Source: Bacteroidales bacterium
GTDB lineage: Bacteria; Bacteroidota; Bacteroidia; Bacteroidales; UBA932
Length of the DNA: 39,789 bases
Direction: 5' to 3'
NCBI GenBank assembly: GCA_017429205.1
Contig: JAFRPH010000024.1
Location: 1 to 39,789 of the forward strand
Part shown: in pieces, positions 10,103-18,213 of the stretch
Layout: the number at the start of each line of letters is the position of its first letter
How positions within the stretch are numbered: the stretch's first letter is position 1
Position numbers and translations under genes: made by a program
Notes under the pieces: model-generated
What the model was told of the DNA's origin: nothing
Databases searched by the model: none
The model's input: the letters and a program-made list of their open reading frames with translations, nothing else

Positions 10103-10130
10103 CAAAATTACGAAAAAAAAACTATATTCG
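10103..10130. promoter_or_regulatory. mreB / ispD divergent promoter region
   Basis: On the minus strand TAATTTTG (10103-10110) is a perfect TAnnTTTG box about 38 bp upstream of mreB; no good TTTG lies 19-21 bp behind it (TTTA at 22 bp is the nearest). On the plus strand TATATTCG (10123-10130), one base off consensus, could serve ispD with a leader of about 12 nt, but lacks a clear -33. The mreB call is the stronger one. Confidence 0.4.
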
Positions 10131-10148
10131 CGTAAAGATTTTTGCGTT

Positions 10149-10847
10149 ATGGAGAGAAAAAAATATCTGGTCGTGACGGCCGGCGGATCGGGCACTCGGA
10201 TGGGGTCGGCCCTGCCCAAACAGTTCCTCCCGCTGGGGGGTAGGGCGGTGCTTCAGATGGCCATCGAGCGGTTCCTGGAAGCCTGTCCCGGCATCAAGGT
10301 CGTGACCGTTCTCCCCGAGGCGCACATGGCCTGGTGGCGCCAGTATTGCCGCGACCGGAACTTCAACTGCCCCCAGCGGCTGGTCCCCGGCGGCTTCACC
10401 CGCTTCCACTCGGTGCAAGGTGCCCTCGCCTTCGTGCCCGACGGGGCGGTGGTCGCGGTCCACGACGGCGTCCGCCCGCTCCTGAGCCCGGCCCTCATCC
10501 GGGAGATGTTCCGGCGGATGGACACGACCCGCGCCCTGATTCCCGTGGTCCCGGCCGTGGACACACTCGTGGCCCTGGACAAGGACGGGGACGGGACGCT
10601 GCGGGATGCCGGCGAACAGGTGGACCGCACCCGCATCTACGGGGCCCAGACTCCCCAGATGTTCCGCTCGGAGGACCTGAAGGCGGCCTACACCCAGGGG
10701 TTCGACCTCTCCTTTACGGACGACGCGTCCGTCGCCCGCAGATACGGCATTCCGCTCTCCTACATCGCAGGAGAGCGGAACAACATCAAACTCACGACGC
10801 CGGAGGATCTCTCCCTCGCCGAGGCTATTCTTCAGCTTTCTTGTTGA
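10149..10847 (+). CDS. ispD: 2-C-methyl-D-erythritol 4-phosphate cytidylyltransferase
   Basis: IspD joins CTP and methylerythritol 4-phosphate in the non-mevalonate isoprenoid pathway. The 232-residue product begins with the nucleotide-binding loop VTAGGSGTRMGSALPKQFLPLGG. Later motifs include VAVHDGVRPLLSPALI, PVVPAVDTLV, YGAQTPQMFRSEDL and FTDDASVARRYGIPLSYIAGERNNIKLTTPEDL, all characteristic of the family. The size is standard. It is a single gene, divergent from mreB. Its last 23 bp overlap the 3' end of the convergent lrp gene, so the two transcripts would be antisense at their ends. Confidence 0.96.
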   Translation: MERKKYLVVTAGGSGTRMGSALPKQFLPLGGRAVLQMAIERFLEACPGIKVVTVLPEAHMAWWRQYCRDRNFNCPQRLVPGGFTRFHSVQGALAFVPDGAVVAVHDGVRPLLSPALIREMFRRMDTTRALIPVVPAVDTLVALDKDGDGTLRDAGEQVDRTRIYGAQTPQMFRSEDLKAAYTQGFDLSFTDDASVARRYGIPLSYIAGERNNIKLTTPEDLSLAEAILQLSC

Positions 10848-11334
10848 GGCCGGTATAGGTCGTCGACTTGAAATCCTTCACCCAGACCTGGCGCTCGATG
10901 GGCTCGTCCAGGGAGATCATCGTGTCGGTGGACTGGATGTACGGAATCTTCTGGATGGTGTTCAGGAGAACTTCCATCAGGTGGTCGTTGTCCAGGCAGT
11001 ACACCTTCGCGAGGATGGCGAAGCGGCCGGTCACGAAATGGCATTCCACGATCTCCGGGATCTTCTTCAGGTGGGCGATCACCTCCGGGTAGCGGGTGGA
11101 TTCCGACAGGGAGATGCTGATGAAGGCGCAAACGTTGAGGCCGAGGGCCTGCGGCTTGACGAGCAGGCGGGACCCGGTGATGACTCCGTTCGCTTCCAGG
11201 CGCTTGACCCGCTGGTGGATGGCCGCGCCGGAGACGCCGCATTCACGGGCGATCTCCAGGAAAGGCATCCGCGCGTTCTTGACGAGGAAGGACAGGATTT
11301 TCTGGTCGATCTGGTCGATGTGATAGGTTGCCAT
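10825..11334 (-). CDS. Lrp/AsnC-family transcriptional regulator
   Basis: Lrp/AsnC proteins are DNA-binding regulators that sense amino acids or related metabolites and often control their own gene. The 169-residue product has the N-terminal winged helix-turn-helix (IDQIDQKILSFLVKNARMPFLEIARECGVSGAAIHQRVKRLEANGVI, residues about 6-52). An alpha-beta RAM ligand domain follows (VCAFISISLSESTRYPEVIAHLKKIPEIVECHFVTGRFAILAKV, then IPYIQSTDTMISLDEPIE). It fits a global-type Bacteroidales Lrp. The effector cannot be inferred. It is monocistronic and convergent with ispD, and its AT-rich upstream region carries a direct repeat. Confidence 0.92.
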   Translation of the reverse strand: MATYHIDQIDQKILSFLVKNARMPFLEIARECGVSGAAIHQRVKRLEANGVITGSRLLVKPQALGLNVCAFISISLSESTRYPEVIAHLKKIPEIVECHFVTGRFAILAKVYCLDNDHLMEVLLNTIQKIPYIQSTDTMISLDEPIERQVWVKDFKSTTYTGLNKKAEE

Positions 11335-11350
11335 GGTGTATCGGGATTAC

Positions 11351-11395
11351 TTTTTAAAACTAACCACCACAAAAGTAAAAAATTTTTTTAAAACT
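11351..11395 (-). promoter_or_regulatory. lrp promoter -7 box flanked by direct repeats
   Basis: TACTTTTG on the minus strand (11370-11377) is a perfect -7 box about 36 bp upstream of the lrp ATG; no TTTG is found at the -33 distance. It is bracketed by two copies of the 11-mer TTTTTAAAACT (plus strand 11351-11361 and 11385-11395), 34 bp apart. The placement would suit autoregulation by the Lrp product, but this is inference from position. Confidence 0.4.
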
Positions 11396-11429
11396 TGTTC
11401 ATTTTCGGGCGGGAAAAATAACGATTCAC

Positions 11430-11458
11430 AAAAAAACGGCACCCGAAGATGCCGTTTT
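11430..11458 (-). terminator. Intrinsic terminator of topA
   Basis: A 9-bp perfect stem (AAAACGGCA 11433-11441 with TGCCGTTTT 11450-11458) and an 8-nt loop is followed on the minus strand by a run of seven T (11430-11436, partly within the stem). It lies about 35 nt past the topA stop codon. Confidence 0.8.
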
Positions 11459-11492
11459 AATATGCAACTGGACCCGCCGAGGGGCGCCCGCT

Positions 11493-13802
11493 TCACTTTT
11501 TAAAGTGCCGGCGGCCCTTGGACGTGGGGTCCGAAGCGGCGATAATGGCCTGACAATCAGCCTCGGTCAGGGTTGTCACATCGGTGCCCTTCGGGATTCT
11601 GTAATTGTTTTCTCCCGATTTCAGATACGGACCGTAACGGCCGTTGACGATCTGGATGGGGCCCCATTCGGCGATGACGGCGTTCGCCGCCGGCGTCTCG
11701 GGCGTCTCCCGGATGAGCCGGACACACTCTTCGAGGGTGATTTTGAGCGGGTCGGCGTTGCGGGGCAGCTTGACGTTGCGCTCGCCGTACTTGAGGTAGG
11801 GGCCGTAGCGGCCCTTGGTGGCGACGACCGGAACGCCTTCATATTCGCCCACGGTGCGGGGCAGCTCGAACAGTTTCAAAGCCTCTTCCAGGGTGATGGT
11901 CTCGATGAGCTGGCCCTTGCCCAGGGATGCGAACTGGCGGTGTTCGCCTTCGCCCTTCTGCACATAGGCGCCGAACTTGCCGAAGGCGGCGGTCACCTTG
12001 TCCCCGTCGGGGGCGGTGCCCAGCTCCCGGCTCACGCGGCTGTATTCCCGCGCGGCGAGGACCCCGTCCACCTGCTTGTGGAAGGGTTTGTAGAACGCGC
12101 CGATGGTTTCGTTCCACACCTTCTTTCCGTCGGCGATTTCGTCGAAATCCTTCTCCACGTTGGCCGTGAAGTCGTAGTCCATGATCTCGCCGAAGTTCTT
12201 CACGAGGTAGTCCGAGACGATGATGCCGATCTCCTGGGGGAGGAGCTTGCCGCGCTCCGCGCCCACGGTCTCGGTCCGGGCCTTCTCCGTGATGACGCCG
12301 TCCTTGAGGTTCAGGTCGGTCACCGGCATTTTCACGCCGTCCTTGTCGCCCTTGGTGACATAACCGCGGGCGGTGGTGAGGGTGCTGATGATGGTGGCGT
12401 AGGTGGACGGCCGGCCGATCTCCAGCTCTTCCAGCTTCTTGACGAGGGTGGCCTCGGAATAGCGCTGCGGGGGAACGGTGTACTTGCACTGGGCGGAGAC
12501 GCCCTTCTCCTGCATCCGGTCGCCGACGTGGAGTTCCGGGAGAACCAGGTCGCCCTCTTCGGGCTCCTCGTCGTCCCGTCCTTCCAGGTACACTTTCATA
12601 AAGCCGTCGAACAGCATCTCGGCGGCCTGGACGGCGTAGTGCTCGCTCCGGCGGTCGGAGGCGATGCGGATGGAAGTGTTCATCACCCGGGATTCGCTCA
12701 TCTGCGAGGCGACGGTGCGCTTCCAGATCAGCTCGTAGAGCTTCTTCTCCTGCGCCGTGCCGTCGATGGTGGTGTTCTCGATGTAGGTGGGACGGATGGC
12801 TTCGTGGGCTTCCTGCGCCCCCTTGGCCTTCGTCCGGTACTGGCGGGTGTGGGAATACTCCGGGCCGAAATTGTCGACGATGAACTTCTTCGCCGTGCCC
12901 AGAGCCAGGGTGGAGAGGTTCGTCGAGTCGGTACGCATATAGGTGATCAGACCTCTTTCGTAGAGGGCCTGCGCGACGCGCATCGTGGTGCCCACCGGGA
13001 AGTGGAGCTTCCGGGAGGCCTCCTGCTGGAGGGTGGAGGTGGTGAACGGCGCGGCCGGGAAGCGGGTGCCCTCCTTCTTTTCCAGGGTGTCGATCCGGTA
13101 GGAGGCGCCCACCGAGTCCTCGAGGAACTTCCGCGCTTCGGCCATCGAGTCGAAGCGGGTGTCCAGGAGCGCCTTGACCTTCACGGCGGCCGGGGCGCCC
13201 TCCGGATGGAAGACGGCCTCCACCTTATAATAAGGCGTGCTGTGGAAGTCCATGATCTCCTTCTCCCGGTCCACGACCAGGCGCAGGGCGACGCTCTGCA
13301 CGCGGCCGGCGGAGAGCTTGGGCTGGATCATCCGCCACAGGACGGGGGAGAGCTCGAAGCCCACGAGCCGGTCCAGCACGCGGCGCGCCTGCTGCGCGTC
13401 CACGAGGTTCCGGTCGATGTCGCGGGGATGCTCGATGGCGTCCAGGATGGCGGGCTTGGTGATTTCGTGGAAGACGATCCGGCGGGTCTTGGCCGGGTCC
13501 AGGCCCAGGGTTTCGGACAGGTGCCAGGAGATGGCTTCCCCTTCGCGGTCCTCATCGGACGCGAGCCAGACGGTCTCGGCCGCGGCGGCGAGTTTCTTGA
13601 GGTCGGAAACGACCTTCTTCTTATCGGCCGGAACGACATATTCGGGTTGGAACCCGTGTTCCACATCCACGCTCAATTTCTTCTCCTGCAGGTCCCGGAT
13701 GTGGCCGATGCTTGCTTTGACGAGATAGTCCCCGCCCAAGAACTTCTGAATGGTCTTCACCTTCCCGGGAGACTCGACGATGACTAAGTTTTTTCCCTCC
13801 AT
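11493..13802 (-). CDS. topA: DNA topoisomerase I
   Basis: This type IA topoisomerase relaxes negative supercoils by a transient single-strand break. The 769-residue protein starts with the TOPRIM domain (LVIVESPGKVKTI, catalytic Glu10; acidic motif DEDRE at 83-87). It has the gate region VGFELSPVLW...LSAGRVQSVALRLV and the active-site tyrosine Tyr288 in GLITYMRTDS. The C-terminus carries repeated topoisomerase C-terminal modules (KFGAYVQKGEGEH, GRYGPYLKYGERN, GRYGPYLKSGENN) instead of the cysteine-rich zinc ribbons of E. coli TopA; no CxxC pairs are present. It is monocistronic, with its own promoter and terminator. Confidence 0.97.
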   Translation of the reverse strand: MEGKNLVIVESPGKVKTIQKFLGGDYLVKASIGHIRDLQEKKLSVDVEHGFQPEYVVPADKKKVVSDLKKLAAAAETVWLASDEDREGEAISWHLSETLGLDPAKTRRIVFHEITKPAILDAIEHPRDIDRNLVDAQQARRVLDRLVGFELSPVLWRMIQPKLSAGRVQSVALRLVVDREKEIMDFHSTPYYKVEAVFHPEGAPAAVKVKALLDTRFDSMAEARKFLEDSVGASYRIDTLEKKEGTRFPAAPFTTSTLQQEASRKLHFPVGTTMRVAQALYERGLITYMRTDSTNLSTLALGTAKKFIVDNFGPEYSHTRQYRTKAKGAQEAHEAIRPTYIENTTIDGTAQEKKLYELIWKRTVASQMSESRVMNTSIRIASDRRSEHYAVQAAEMLFDGFMKVYLEGRDDEEPEEGDLVLPELHVGDRMQEKGVSAQCKYTVPPQRYSEATLVKKLEELEIGRPSTYATIISTLTTARGYVTKGDKDGVKMPVTDLNLKDGVITEKARTETVGAERGKLLPQEIGIIVSDYLVKNFGEIMDYDFTANVEKDFDEIADGKKVWNETIGAFYKPFHKQVDGVLAAREYSRVSRELGTAPDGDKVTAAFGKFGAYVQKGEGEHRQFASLGKGQLIETITLEEALKLFELPRTVGEYEGVPVVATKGRYGPYLKYGERNVKLPRNADPLKITLEECVRLIRETPETPAANAVIAEWGPIQIVNGRYGPYLKSGENNYRIPKGTDVTTLTEADCQAIIAASDPTSKGRRHFKK

Positions 13803-13829
13803 AATCTTCTGCTTTTACCTATTATTTTG

Positions 13830-13862
13830 CAAAGTAAGCGAGAATTCGGGCAATTTTCCAAA
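13830..13862 (-). promoter_or_regulatory. topA promoter
   Basis: On the minus strand TTTG (13859-13862) is followed after 21 bp by TTACTTTG (13830-13837), one mismatch from TAnnTTTG. The predicted start site, near 13824, leaves a leader of about 22 nt. Confidence 0.5.
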
Positions 13863-13871
13863 TTTTCTGAT

Positions 13872-13913
13872 TACTTTTGTAATTCAGTATTCCCAGCAAG
13901 ACCTATGGTCTTG
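13872..13913 (+). promoter_or_regulatory. mrcA -7 box and leader inverted repeat
   Basis: TACTTTTG (13872-13879) is a perfect -7 box on the plus strand, about 75 bp before the PBP1A start; a -33 box is not obvious. Just downstream, at 13897-13913, lies the inverted repeat CAAGACC-tat-GGTCTTG with 7-bp perfect arms and a 3-nt spacer. If transcription starts near 13884, the repeat falls in the first 30 nt of the mRNA leader, where it could be a hairpin or a repressor site. Confidence 0.4.
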
Positions 13914-13954
13914 TACGCGAGGAAAGATTTTTATAGCTAGTTGAGATTGTAGAG

Positions 13955-16270
13955 ATGACAGACAATACACGAAAGAAGATCGTCCGCTGGTTCTGGATCC
14001 TGCTGATCGTCCCGATCGTGATGGTCCTGGTCCTGCTCGGGATCGTCTGGGCCTTCGCCGAGATTCCGACCATCGAGGAGCTGGAGAACCCGGACAGCAA
14101 GCTGGCCACCCAGGTCATCGCCGAGGAAGGCGAGATCCTCACGACCTACCATATCGAGAACCGTACCTTCGTGTCTTATGACGAGCTGCCGCAGCACCTG
14201 GTGCAGGCGACGGTCGCCACGGAGGATGCCCGTTTCTACAGCCACTCCGGCATCGACATCCCCAGCCTGTTCCGCGTCCTGTTCAAGACGCTCCTCTCCC
14301 GCGACTCCAGCCAGGGCGGCGGTTCCACCATCACCCAGCAGCTGGCGAAGACCCTCTACCCCCGCAAGGAGCACGCCACCAAGCTCGACATGATCTGGAT
14401 CAAGCTCCGCGAGTGGATCACCGCGGTCAAGCTGGAACGCAACTACACGAAGGAGGAGATCGTGGACATGTACCTGAACGCGGTCTTCTTCGGCTCCAAT
14501 TCCTACGGCATCCAGTCCGCCTCCCTGCAGTTCTTCGGCAAGAACCCCATCGACCTGAAGGTGGAGGAGAGCGCCGTCCTGGTGGGCATGGTGAACAAGC
14601 CCACGCGCTACAACCCCGCCATCAACCCGGACAAGGCCCTGGAGCGCCGCAACCTGATCCTCGGCCGCATGCGGGACAAGGACTACCTGACGAAGGCGGA
14701 GTGCGACTCTCTCCGGCAGCTCCCCATCGAGCTGCACAGCCGCGGAATGGACCGCACCACCGGCGTGGGCCCGTACTTCCGGGACATGCTCCGCCGGACA
14801 ATGTCCGCCGAGCGCCCCCGGCGCAGGTCCTACGCGAACGTGGACGACTTCCGCGTGGACTCCCTCCAGTGGGCCGACGACCCCCTCTACGGCTGGCTGA
14901 ACAAGAACCTCAAGAGCGACGGCACGCCGTATGACCTGGACAAGGACGGCCTCCGCATCTATACCACCATCAACTACAAGATGCAGCGCTACGCCGAGGA
15001 GGCGATCGTCGAGCACCTGGGCCAGAACCTGCAGAAGGCCTTCTGGAAGGAGGTCCGCACCCGCAAGAACCCGCCGTTCTCGAACGACACGGACAAGAAG
15101 GTGATGGACATCGCGATGGACCAGGCCCGCCGCTGGAGCGACCGCAACCGGATGATGAAGGCCTCGGGCTATTCCGACGCGGAGATCGCGAAGAGCTTCT
15201 CGGAGAAAGTGCCGATGCGCCTGTTCACCTGGGAGAAGCCGGGCTATGTCGACACGCTGATGACCCCGGACGACTCCATCCGCTACTACAAGTCCTTCTT
15301 CCGGGCGGCTTTCATGGCCATCGAGCCGCGCACGGGCCACGTCCGCGCCTACGTGGGCGGCCCCGACTACCGGTACTTCAAGTATGACAACGTCCGGCAA
15401 GGCAGGCGGCAGGTGGGCTCCACCATCAAGCCCTTCCTTTACACCCTCGCGATGGAATCCGGCATGACGCCCTGCGACAAGGTGCTCAACTCTCCGCAGG
15501 TGCTGGTGGTGAACGGCGACAAGACCTGGACGCCGCAGGACCCGCACACCAGCGGCACGATGGTGGACCTCCGCTGGGGCCTCGCCCAGAGCTCCAACTC
15601 CGTGGCCGCCTACCTGATGAAGCAGCTGGGTCCGGAGGCGATGGTGTCGATGATGCGCAAGATGGGCATCGGCGGCCCGATCGACCCGGTCGTCTCCCTG
15701 TGCGTCGGCTCGGCGGACCTCTCCGTCTTTGACATGGTCACCGCCTACAACACCTTCCCGTCCGAAGGCGAGTACACCTATCCGCTCTTCGTCACCCGGA
15801 TCGAGGACAGCGACGGCAACGTGCTCGGCCAGTTCTCCGACCGCCGCCACGAGGCCATCTCCCAGAACGCCGCCTATGCGATGATCCAGATGATGCGCGG
15901 GGTGGTGGACGGCGGCACGGGCTCCCGCCTGCGCTTCCGCTACGGCCTGTCCGGCGCCATCGCCGGCAAGACCGGCACGACCAACGACAACTCCGACGGC
16001 TGGTTCATCGGCTACACCCCCACCATCACGGCGGGCGTCTGGGTGGGCGCCGAGGACCGCTACGTGCACTTCTCCTCCACGGCCCTCGGCCAGGGCGCCA
16101 ACATGGCCCTCCCGATCTGGGGCATCTGGATGAAGAAGGTTCTGGCGGACGGCACCCTGGGCATCTCCTCCAACGATGCCTTCCCGGCCGGGACGAACGT
16201 CTCGTTCTGCAACGGCGAGGAGGGGGCCGACTCGGCGAAGTCCGAGCTGGAAGACTATTACTTTGAATAA
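13955..16270 (+). CDS. mrcA: Class A penicillin-binding protein (PBP1A-like)
   Basis: This bifunctional enzyme polymerises and cross-links peptidoglycan. The 771-residue protein has a single N-terminal membrane helix (FWILLIVPIVMVLVLLGIVWAF, about 13-34). Next is a GT51 glycosyltransferase domain with catalytic Glu90 in ATEDARFYSHSGID and GGSTITQQLAKTLYPR (122-136). The transpeptidase domain has S489-T-I-K492 (GSTIKPFLYTL), S546-S-N548 and K672-T-G (GKTGTTNDNSDGWFIGYTP). The size is typical of Bacteroidales PBP1A. The start at 13955 gives MTDNTRKKIVRW before the helix. It leads a plus-strand run with ddl (16-bp gap), prmC and a U32 protein. Confidence 0.95.
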   Translation: MTDNTRKKIVRWFWILLIVPIVMVLVLLGIVWAFAEIPTIEELENPDSKLATQVIAEEGEILTTYHIENRTFVSYDELPQHLVQATVATEDARFYSHSGIDIPSLFRVLFKTLLSRDSSQGGGSTITQQLAKTLYPRKEHATKLDMIWIKLREWITAVKLERNYTKEEIVDMYLNAVFFGSNSYGIQSASLQFFGKNPIDLKVEESAVLVGMVNKPTRYNPAINPDKALERRNLILGRMRDKDYLTKAECDSLRQLPIELHSRGMDRTTGVGPYFRDMLRRTMSAERPRRRSYANVDDFRVDSLQWADDPLYGWLNKNLKSDGTPYDLDKDGLRIYTTINYKMQRYAEEAIVEHLGQNLQKAFWKEVRTRKNPPFSNDTDKKVMDIAMDQARRWSDRNRMMKASGYSDAEIAKSFSEKVPMRLFTWEKPGYVDTLMTPDDSIRYYKSFFRAAFMAIEPRTGHVRAYVGGPDYRYFKYDNVRQGRRQVGSTIKPFLYTLAMESGMTPCDKVLNSPQVLVVNGDKTWTPQDPHTSGTMVDLRWGLAQSSNSVAAYLMKQLGPEAMVSMMRKMGIGGPIDPVVSLCVGSADLSVFDMVTAYNTFPSEGEYTYPLFVTRIEDSDGNVLGQFSDRRHEAISQNAAYAMIQMMRGVVDGGTGSRLRFRYGLSGAIAGKTGTTNDNSDGWFIGYTPTITAGVWVGAEDRYVHFSSTALGQGANMALPIWGIWMKKVLADGTLGISSNDAFPAGTNVSFCNGEEGADSAKSELEDYYFE

Positions 16271-16286
16271 AACGGTTTTGCAACCT

Positions 16287-17306
16287 ATGTCCCGATATCA
16301 ATCCATCGCCGTCATCTACGGCAGCGATTCTTCCGAGTGGGAGGTGTCTTGCCGCAGCGGCGAGTTCACCGCCTCCCGGATCGACGAGTTCAAGTACGAC
16401 GTCTACGAGATTTTCGCCCGCTTCGGCGACTGGAAGCTCGTGGCGATGCGGAAGGCCAATTCGATGCGGGTCCCGTTCCCGGAGGGCGCCCAGCCCCAGG
16501 TGGACAAGACCGACTTCTCCGTCCGCGTGCTGGGCGAGAAAGTCAAGTTCGATTTCGTATACATCATGCAGCACGGCGCGCCGGGCGAGACCGGCCTCCT
16601 GCAGGGCTATTTCGAGATGCTGGGCATCCCGCACTCCTCCTGCAGCGCCTTCGTCACCACCGTGGCGTTCGACAAGTACGCCTGCAAGAACTACCTGCGC
16701 GGGCTGGACTACGTGAAACTGGCGCCGGACGCTTTCATCCGCCTGGGCCAGGACGTGGACGCCTTCTCGGAGAAGACGGTCGCGGCCCTGGGCCTGCCCC
16801 TCTTCGTCAAGCCCACGAACGGCGGCTCCAGCTTCGGCATCACCAAGGTGACCCGGGCGGAGGACCTTCCCTCGGCCATCAAGTACGCGTTCAAGGAAGG
16901 CGAGACGGTCCTCGTGGAAAAGGGCATCGCCTCGGAGCACGAACTCACCTGCGCCGTCTACAACGACGGCACGGGCGTCCGGGCCCTCCCCATCATCGAG
17001 ATCATCTCCGAGACGGGCTGGTTCGACTATGACGCCAAGTACAACGGACTCAGCCGCGAGGTCTGCCCGGCGGAGGTCCCCGACGCCCTGGCGCAGCTGA
17101 TCCAGGACATCTCCCGCCGCATCTACCGCCACCTCGGCTGCAAGGGCCTGGTCCGGATGGACTACCTGAGCGCCCCGGACGGCATCTATTTCCTGGAAGT
17201 CAACATCATCCCGGGAATGACCAACGCCTCGCTGGTTCCGAAGATGGTGCGCGCGGCCGGGCTCAGCATCACGGACTTCCTCACCCAGATCATCGAAAAC
17301 TCCTAG
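16287..17306 (+). CDS. ddl: D-alanine--D-alanine ligase
   Basis: Ddl makes the D-Ala-D-Ala dipeptide for peptidoglycan precursors using ATP. The 339-residue protein begins MSRYQSIAVIYGSDSSEWEVSCRSG. It contains the family motifs QHGAPGETGLLQGYFEMLGIPHSS (usual form HGxxGEDGxxQ), the ATP-grasp loop FVKPTNGGSSFGITKV, VEKGIASEHELTCAV and the metal-binding end LEVNIIPGMTNASLVPK (usually EVNTLPGMT). In-frame ATGs exist up to 37 codons upstream, but those lie inside mrcA, and the ATG at 16287 gives the family N-terminus. It sits directly downstream of the class A PBP, a sensible cell-wall pairing. Confidence 0.95.
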   Translation: MSRYQSIAVIYGSDSSEWEVSCRSGEFTASRIDEFKYDVYEIFARFGDWKLVAMRKANSMRVPFPEGAQPQVDKTDFSVRVLGEKVKFDFVYIMQHGAPGETGLLQGYFEMLGIPHSSCSAFVTTVAFDKYACKNYLRGLDYVKLAPDAFIRLGQDVDAFSEKTVAALGLPLFVKPTNGGSSFGITKVTRAEDLPSAIKYAFKEGETVLVEKGIASEHELTCAVYNDGTGVRALPIIEIISETGWFDYDAKYNGLSREVCPAEVPDALAQLIQDISRRIYRHLGCKGLVRMDYLSAPDGIYFLEVNIIPGMTNASLVPKMVRAAGLSITDFLTQIIENS

Positions 17307-17309
17307 CCT

Positions 17310-18212
17310 ATGCTCCTGTCCGAATTCCTGAAAGACGGCGTCGCCTCCCTGGAGAGTCTCTACCCCACGGCGGAAGCGAAGGCGGTCGTGCTCCAGCTCT
17401 GCAGCGAGATCCTGGGAACGAAGAACTACACCCACATCATCGAGCCGCAGTATCAGATCGACAAGAAGAAGGTGCAGCCCCTGGCCGAGGCGATGGTCCG
17501 GCTCCAGGCTGGCGAACCCATCCAGTACGTCGTGGGCAAGACCGAATTCTGCGGCCATATCTTCAAGGTGGACAAGAACGTGCTGGTGCCGCGCCCGGAG
17601 ACGGAGCTCCTGGTGCGCGAGGCGGTGAAGCTCGCCGCCCGCATCAAGCAGCGCCGCATCCCGTACGGCCGCTCCGCGGAGCCGGTCCGCATCCTGGACC
17701 TCTGCACCGGATCGGGCAACATCGCCTGGACGGTCGCTCTGGGCGTCCCCGGCGCCCGCGTGGTGGGTGTGGACAACTCCGAAGGGGCTCTGGACGTGGC
17801 CCGGAGCCAGAATTTCTCCTCCGAGATGAAGGCGACCGGCGCCCAGGCGCCCACCTTCGTGAACGCTGACGTGCTGGAGACGGAGCAGGAATTCAATTTC
17901 GGCGAGTTCGACCTCATTCTCTCCAATCCGCCGTATGTGATGGAATCCGAACGGGGCCAGATGCGGAAGAACGTGCTGGACTACGAGCCGGCTTCCGCCC
18001 TGTTCGTGCCGGATGAGGATCCCCTCAAGTTCTACCGGGCCATCGCCCGCTGGTCGGACCGCTTCCTGGCGGCCGAGGGCAAGGGCCTGACGGAGATCAA
18101 CGAAGTCCTGGGCAAGGAGACCGAGGCCGTCTTCAAGGAGGCCGGTTTCACCCAGACGGACATCGTCAAGGACTTCTACGACAAGAACCGCTTCATCTTC
18201 TATACGAAGTAA
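17310..18212 (+). CDS. prmC: Release factor glutamine methyltransferase PrmC
   Basis: PrmC (HemK) methylates the GGQ glutamine of peptide release factors RF1/RF2 using S-adenosylmethionine. The 300-residue product has the N-terminal helical domain with GEPIQYVVGKTEFCG, then VLVPRPETELLV (about 91-102), the SAM-binding motif ILDLCTGSGNIA (128-139) and the diagnostic NPPY at 206-209. A short basic insertion, IKQRRIPYGRSAEP, lies between the PRPETE and SAM motifs. The gene starts 3 bp after ddl and ends 1 bp before the next gene's GTG, so it is clearly within the operon. Confidence 0.95.
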   Translation: MLLSEFLKDGVASLESLYPTAEAKAVVLQLCSEILGTKNYTHIIEPQYQIDKKKVQPLAEAMVRLQAGEPIQYVVGKTEFCGHIFKVDKNVLVPRPETELLVREAVKLAARIKQRRIPYGRSAEPVRILDLCTGSGNIAWTVALGVPGARVVGVDNSEGALDVARSQNFSSEMKATGAQAPTFVNADVLETEQEFNFGEFDLILSNPPYVMESERGQMRKNVLDYEPASALFVPDEDPLKFYRAIARWSDRFLAAEGKGLTEINEVLGKETEAVFKEAGFTQTDIVKDFYDKNRFIFYTK

Positions 18213-18213
18213 C

